Assembly (NCBI GenBank): GCA_003562335.1
Contig: PWVE01000136.1
Span: 1 to 33,853, forward strand
Length of the DNA: 33,853 bases
Reading direction: 5' to 3'
Source of the DNA: PVC group bacterium
Lineage (GTDB): Bacteria > Verrucomicrobiota > Kiritimatiellia > SLAD01
Made by a program: the position numbers and the translations under genes. Under the pieces are notes generated by a model. The model ran no database searches, was not told the DNA's origin, and worked only from the letters and a program-made list of their open reading frames with translations. This document shows positions 29,466 to 33,853 of the stretch, one piece after another; position 1 is the stretch's first letter, and every line of letters starts with the position of its first letter.

Positions 29466-29825
29466 TTAGCGTCCCGGCGGCACATCGGCGGGCACATCCT
29501 CGTCCTTACCCAATACCTGCGTCACCGCACCGCGGATCACATCCACTTTAACCTTGTCGGCAATCTTGATGGTCAGGGTTTTGTCCGAGGCGTTGGTTAC
29601 CGTCCCGATTATGCCACCACCGAACAGGACCTTATCGCCGCTCTTCACGGCCGCCAGTAAGGCCCGTCGTTCTTTTTCGCGCCGTTGCTGCGGGCGAATT
29701 AGAATAAAGTAGAAAATTAAAATCATCAAGGCCAGCCAACCGAACATGAACACCGGTGACTGTTGCTGTTGTTCCGGGGCCCCGCCGCCACCGGCCATCG
29801 CTAAGGTTTGTAAAAACATCATCAT
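29466..29825 (-). CDS. yajC: Preprotein translocase subunit YajC
   Basis: 119 aa; FGWLALMILIFYFILIRPQQRREKERRALLAAVKSGDKVLFGGGIIGTV; adjacent to secDF and tgt. Confidence 0.95.
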   Translation of the reverse strand: MMMFLQTLAMAGGGGAPEQQQQSPVFMFGWLALMILIFYFILIRPQQRREKERRALLAAVKSGDKVLFGGGIIGTVTNASDKTLTIKIADKVKVDVIRGAVTQVLGKDEDVPADVPPGR

Positions 29826-29842
29826 TATCTATTCTCCTTATT

Positions 29843-30988
29843 TCATCCGACGACGGCTTGATGGTCCGTCCGGATCACTTTATATGACTGTACAAAATGT
29901 CGGCGATATTCATCAAACACGCCGCACTGAATCGCCTCGCGCACCTCTTGCATCACCGTCGCGTACAGGTGCAAATTGTGCAACGTTATTAATCGCCCGC
30001 CCAACACTTCACCAGCTTGGCACAGATGCCGCACATACGCCCGGCTGAAATGGCGACAGGCATAACAGCTGCAGCCCGTCTCCAGCGGACGCTCATCGGC
30101 GGCATACACCGCGGCCTTAACCGGATAGCGTCCGCAACGGGTAAACACCGTGCCGTTCCGCGCAAAGCGCGTCGGCATGACACAATCAAACATGTCCACC
30201 CCTTGCGCCACCGCTGCCAACATCTGCGGCAAATAGCCGACCCCCATCAAATAGCGGGGACGCTCCGCCGGCAGGTGCTGAATCGCCATGTGGACCGCCG
30301 GCAACACCATGGCGTCGGGTTCGCCGACACTTACACCTCCAATGGCGTAACCGTCGAATCCCATACCTTTCAATGCCGTCGCACTACGCGCACGCAAATC
30401 CTCGTATACGCTGCCCTGCACGATGCCGAACACCAACTGCCCGGGCGCGCGCGGCTGCTCCGCACATACGGCCGCCCATGCTAGGGTGCGGTCCAGCGAC
30501 TGGCAAGCATAATCACGATCACAGGGATACGGCGGACATTCATCAAAGACCATGGCGATATCCGATCCGAGCCCCCGCTGAATCCGCATAGCCTCGACCG
30601 GCCCCATGAAGCGGTGCGCCCCGCTGATATGTGACTGAAACCGTACCCCCTCATCTTCAATCCGTCGCAGTCCCGCCAGACTAAAAACCTGGAAACCACC
30701 GCTATCGGTTAAAATGGCGTGCGGCCAGCCCATGAACGTGTGCAAACCGCCCGCCTGCTCAATGATATCCACGCCGGGACGCTCGCCCAAGTGATAGGTA
30801 TTGCCTAAAATTAGGCGGTAGCCGAGATCGGCCACCTCATGGGGGGTCATCGTTTTAACGGTGGCCTGCGTGCCGACCGGCATAAAAACAGGCGTCTCGA
30901 TCACACCGTGGGCTGTTGTTAAACGGGCACACCGCGCGGCCGAACCGGGGTCCCGACGGATACACTCGAAATCACCAATCACCGTCAT
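29843..30988 (-). CDS. tgt: tRNA-guanine transglycosylase (queuine tRNA-ribosyltransferase)
   Basis: PVFMPVGTQATVKTMTPHEV, ILTDSGGFQVFSLAGLRRI, GFDGYAIGGVSVGEP, YLMGVGYLPQMLAAVAQGVDMFDCVMPTRFARNGTVFT, CSCYACRHFSRAYVRHL. Confidence 0.97.
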   Translation of the reverse strand: MTVIGDFECIRRDPGSAARCARLTTAHGVIETPVFMPVGTQATVKTMTPHEVADLGYRLILGNTYHLGERPGVDIIEQAGGLHTFMGWPHAILTDSGGFQVFSLAGLRRIEDEGVRFQSHISGAHRFMGPVEAMRIQRGLGSDIAMVFDECPPYPCDRDYACQSLDRTLAWAAVCAEQPRAPGQLVFGIVQGSVYEDLRARSATALKGMGFDGYAIGGVSVGEPDAMVLPAVHMAIQHLPAERPRYLMGVGYLPQMLAAVAQGVDMFDCVMPTRFARNGTVFTRCGRYPVKAAVYAADERPLETGCSCYACRHFSRAYVRHLCQAGEVLGGRLITLHNLHLYATVMQEVREAIQCGVFDEYRRHFVQSYKVIRTDHQAVVG

Positions 30989-30994
30989 TCACCT

Positions 30995-31053
30995 AAAAAA
31001 AAGGGGGTTGCCGTTTGCACAGACACCCCCCTGACGGTGCCAGCAGGCACCGT
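30995..31053 (-). terminator. Putative intrinsic terminator downstream of the RRM protein gene, with an adjacent perfect hairpin
   Basis: Minus strand: hairpin GGGGGT...ACCCCC followed by eight T residues (plus-strand A run 30995-31002), preceded by perfect 8-bp stem ACGGTGCC-AGCA-GGCACCGT (31034-31053). Confidence 0.65.
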
Positions 31054-31078
31054 TGCATGTGTATAAAACCCCCTCGAT

Positions 31079-31342
31079 TTACTGACGGGGTGGACGATCT
31101 TCGCGCGGACGGGCTTCGTTCACCCGTACGGCCCGACCAGCAATCTCCTGGTTGTTCACCCCTTCAATCGCTTTCTGGCCCTCATCCGCACTAGGCATTT
31201 CAACAAAACCAAAACCGCGTGAACGGCCGGTAAACTTATCCTTGATCACCTGCGCCGAGGACACTTGTCCAAATTGTTCAAACGCCTCACGCAGATCATC
31301 ATCACTCGCTTGGTAGGAAAGATTTCCCACATATATATTCAC
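31079..31342 (-). CDS. RRM-domain RNA-binding protein
   Basis: NIYVGNLSYQASDDDLREAFEQFGQVSSAQVIKDKFTGRSRGFGFVEM (RNP2 and RNP1). GTG 31342 preferred because GAGGAG lies 7 nt upstream; the ORF-track ATG 31357 overlaps that SD. Confidence 0.93.
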   Translation of the reverse strand: MNIYVGNLSYQASDDDLREAFEQFGQVSSAQVIKDKFTGRSRGFGFVEMPSADEGQKAIEGVNNQEIAGRAVRVNEARPREDRPPRQ

Positions 31343-31549
31343 GAACTTACTCCTCATTCAGCCGCCCACTTGCCCTACTCGAGTCCTGAACCGGCAGCTC
31401 AACAGCTCGCTGGACTCGACCATTGAGAGGAAGCCTAGAGCTTACGATCACGGCTGGCAAGCTCAAATACATATATTTTCAGGCTCGACAAAACGGTCTC
31501 TCCATCGGCAGACTGGCCGCCTTGAACGCGACTAGACGGCTTTTATCTT

Positions 31550-32203
31550 ATGACTTCGACCCCCAAAACATCTTCCCCACCCGCAGACCAAACCGCACCG
31601 GAATACCGCATTGCGCTTACGCGGGAAGATATCAATCAACTGCCTATACAAGCGTACGAAGGCCCCGTCCGGCTCGTCCGGTCGGATGCGGAAGCCCGGC
31701 TGGCGGCAGATGGACTGAAACAGGAACCGGTGCTCGGCTTTGACACGGAAACACGGCCTTCTTTTCGCAAGGGAGAATTCTACCTACCTTCATTGGTCCA
31801 GTTAGCGAGCCGCCATGAGGTCGTACTGTTTCAGTTGCCGCCGGGACGCATTTTCAAGGCGTTGAAACGCTTGCTGGCTAATGAGCAAGTGCTTAAAACC
31901 GGCGTGAGCCTCGATTACGACATCAAGCAATTACGCGCGCTGGACGACTTTGAACCGGCCGGCTTCACCCCGCTGGAACCGCTGGCCCGCGCGCAACGCA
32001 TAAAGAATCAAGGACTACGCGGACTCACGGCCGCTCTCTTAGGGTTCCGTATTTCCAAGAAAGCCCAATGTTCCAATTGGAGCCGCGCACAACTAACGCC
32101 CGCCCAAATCCAGTATGCCGCCACCGACGCCTGGGTGAGCTTGCAATTGTACCAGCGGCTGACCGCTGGTCCCATGCCGGAGCCCGACCCGGAGACCACA
32201 TGA
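31550..32203 (+). CDS. RNase D-like 3'-5' exonuclease (DEDDy), no HRDC domain
   Basis: VLGFDTETRPSF (D-E), KTGVSLDYDIKQL, QIQYAATDAWVSLQLYQRL (YxxxD); 217 aa. Confidence 0.85.
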   Translation: MTSTPKTSSPPADQTAPEYRIALTREDINQLPIQAYEGPVRLVRSDAEARLAADGLKQEPVLGFDTETRPSFRKGEFYLPSLVQLASRHEVVLFQLPPGRIFKALKRLLANEQVLKTGVSLDYDIKQLRALDDFEPAGFTPLEPLARAQRIKNQGLRGLTAALLGFRISKKAQCSNWSRAQLTPAQIQYAATDAWVSLQLYQRLTAGPMPEPDPETT

Positions 32204-33123
32204 CGTCTAAGTCTGAAGGGGCCGGGCGCGCCGGCATGGTCGCGCTGGTGGGCGCCACCAATGTTGGAAAATCCACGTTGATCAATGCCTTGGTCGAAGA
32301 GAAGGTGGCTATTGTCACGCCCATTGTCCAAACCACGCGCAACGTGATTCGCGCGATCCGCACGGAACCACGTGGCCAACTGGTATTTCTCGATACACCC
32401 GGTGTGCACAAAGCCCGCTATGATTTGGGACGCATGATGAATCAAATGGCCCGCCACGCAGTGGAAGGCGTCGATATCGTGCTACTGGTGCTGGACGTTT
32501 CCCGCCCGCCCCGCGAAACAGATGAAGGCTGGATGCGCCGCTTGTTGCGACCGGAACAGGAAGCGGCCGTCGGGTTGGTTTTCAACAAAATAGATCGCTC
32601 CACCCGCTACGAGCCCGATTATCAGGCCCTATGGGAACGTTTCACCTCCGAAAAAGGCACCCCGGAGGCCCTGCTGCCGACCCAGCACATCGCCGCGATC
32701 GACGGAACGGGCGTCGAACCGCTACTCGCCTGCCTGTTTGAAGCCGCGTCACCCGGTCCCCCTTTGTTTCCATCCGATATTTTGACCGATTACCCGCGCA
32801 AACTCGCCATGGCCGATGTGGTACGGGAAAAGTACGCGCCCCACTTAAAAGAGGAACTACCGCATGCGCTGGCGGTCTGGATCGAATCGATCGCAGAAGG
32901 CCCGGCCGGCTGGCAGGTGAACGGCACGGTATATGTCGATCGCCATTCTCAAAAAGGTATCGTGTTGGGCCAAAAGGGACGCCTCCTAAAAACAGTGGTC
33001 CGCGAGGCACAGGCCGAATTGACCACGATTTACGGGACGCCCATAACGCTCAAGCTTTGGGTCAAAGCCGAAAAAGACTGGATGCGCAACTACTGGATGC
33101 TACAGAAGCTCGGCTATACGTAA
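32200..33123 (+). CDS. era: GTPase Era
   Basis: G1 GATNVGKSTLINAL, G3 DTPGVHKARYDLGRMM, G4 NKID, C-terminal KH (QKGIVLGQKGRLLKTVVREAQAEL, KLWVKAEKDWMRN). ATGA overlap with the preceding gene. Confidence 0.96.
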   Translation: MTSKSEGAGRAGMVALVGATNVGKSTLINALVEEKVAIVTPIVQTTRNVIRAIRTEPRGQLVFLDTPGVHKARYDLGRMMNQMARHAVEGVDIVLLVLDVSRPPRETDEGWMRRLLRPEQEAAVGLVFNKIDRSTRYEPDYQALWERFTSEKGTPEALLPTQHIAAIDGTGVEPLLACLFEAASPGPPLFPSDILTDYPRKLAMADVVREKYAPHLKEELPHALAVWIESIAEGPAGWQVNGTVYVDRHSQKGIVLGQKGRLLKTVVREAQAELTTIYGTPITLKLWVKAEKDWMRNYWMLQKLGYT

Positions 33124-33130
33124 TACGGGT

Positions 33131-33787
33131 TTACAACAACCAATCTACATCCTCGGCCGTGTAGACGACGTAATTAAGGTCGAACCATTCGCGCGGGGTT
33201 TTCGGGGGTCGCTCCGGTTCAACCGGGTCCAGCTGAGGTCCAATAGCCCACGCCACTACGCCAGCTTTCAGCATCTCTCCCATTTCGTACGATATTGAGC
33301 CCACCGTTACCAGTTTAGGCAGATCTTCCGGCCACATAAAACCCTCTTCAGGCATCAGTGGCAGGCCCGCAAAGGAGACCACATAGTCGACCGTGTTGTA
33401 CGGGCGAATCAACTCCACATACACGGATACCGGCATCCCCATGCCACGACCGAAGGCATTCTCCGTCCCTTCATCCACAGGCAATTCAACTTGCGCGACC
33501 AACTTGTCCCCGCGTGAAACCAACTCCTCGCAAAACCCCTCAAATTGGCGGTCGAAGATTTCGCTTACGCCCGGCGGTGGTGCAATCAACAGGATCGGCG
33601 TACCCGGCGGCACGCGTTCCGCGAACATCTCAGCGGCAAAACCACCTACGGCAACGACGTGTTGCTGTTGCACACGGTAATCATGAACCGAGAGCGTACG
33701 CCAAAAAAGACTGCCCGCAGCAATAATCGCCACCACCGACAACCCTATGGCCACCCCTTTTTTTCCCGGCGGAATCTTAAACATCAT
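33131..33787 (-). CDS. Uncharacterised protein with N-terminal membrane anchor
   Basis: MMFKIPPGKKGVAIGLSVVAIIAAGSLFW... TM, then ~190 aa presumed extracytoplasmic domain. Start MMFK (33787) or MFK (33784) favoured by AAGGA upstream; the ORF-track start 33814 is poorly placed relative to the strong SD. Confidence 0.7.
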   Translation of the reverse strand: MMFKIPPGKKGVAIGLSVVAIIAAGSLFWRTLSVHDYRVQQQHVVAVGGFAAEMFAERVPPGTPILLIAPPPGVSEIFDRQFEGFCEELVSRGDKLVAQVELPVDEGTENAFGRGMGMPVSVYVELIRPYNTVDYVVSFAGLPLMPEEGFMWPEDLPKLVTVGSISYEMGEMLKAGVVAWAIGPQLDPVEPERPPKTPREWFDLNYVVYTAEDVDWLL

Positions 33788-33822
33788 CCGTTCCTTACCT
33801 GAATAAACATCCATTTACGCAT
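33784..33822 (-). CDS. Putative 12-aa leader peptide MRKWMFIQVRNG*
   Basis: AGGAGG (plus-strand CCTCCT 33829-33834), 6-nt spacer, ATG at 33822; stop TGA overlaps the ATG at 33787 of the downstream gene. Confidence 0.4.
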   Translation of the reverse strand: MRKWMFIQVRNG

Positions 33823-33853
33823 GAGACACCTCCTTTGATATAGCACTTTCCCC

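Overview
This is a dense, mostly housekeeping bacterial chromosome segment. The mix of KDO/heptose/Lpt genes, HPr/HprK/EI, fused SecDF and pilMNOPQ-like genes suggests a Gram-negative, possibly PVC/Kiritimatiellota-like lineage (inference only). On the minus strand: glgB; a block uvrA-metK-ptsI-HPr-hprK-hpf-lptB-lptA-like-lptC-like-kdsA-kdsB-rfaE1 transcribed from high to low coordinates; secDF-yajC-tgt; an RRM protein; and an uncharacterised membrane-anchored protein. On the plus strand: proBA; a ten-gene co-directional run pilM-N-O-P-Q, HU/zinc-ribbon protein, PAS protein, FNR, PTS EIIA, trpD; and an RNase D-like gene overlapping era. No rRNA, tRNA, CRISPR array, transposase or phage was recognised. 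The most interesting signals are: (1) intergenic hairpin repeats at 5.3 kb and 26.7 kb whose stems differ by compensatory changes, one family with tandem G.A mismatches; (2) an HU-fold protein with two zinc ribbons and a substituted intercalating proline, at the end of a translationally overlapping pilMNOPQ chain; (3) a 12-codon ORF with a strong Shine-Dalgarno that overlaps the start of an unknown membrane protein; (4) an lpt-hpf-PTS cluster lacking rpoN between lptB and hpf.
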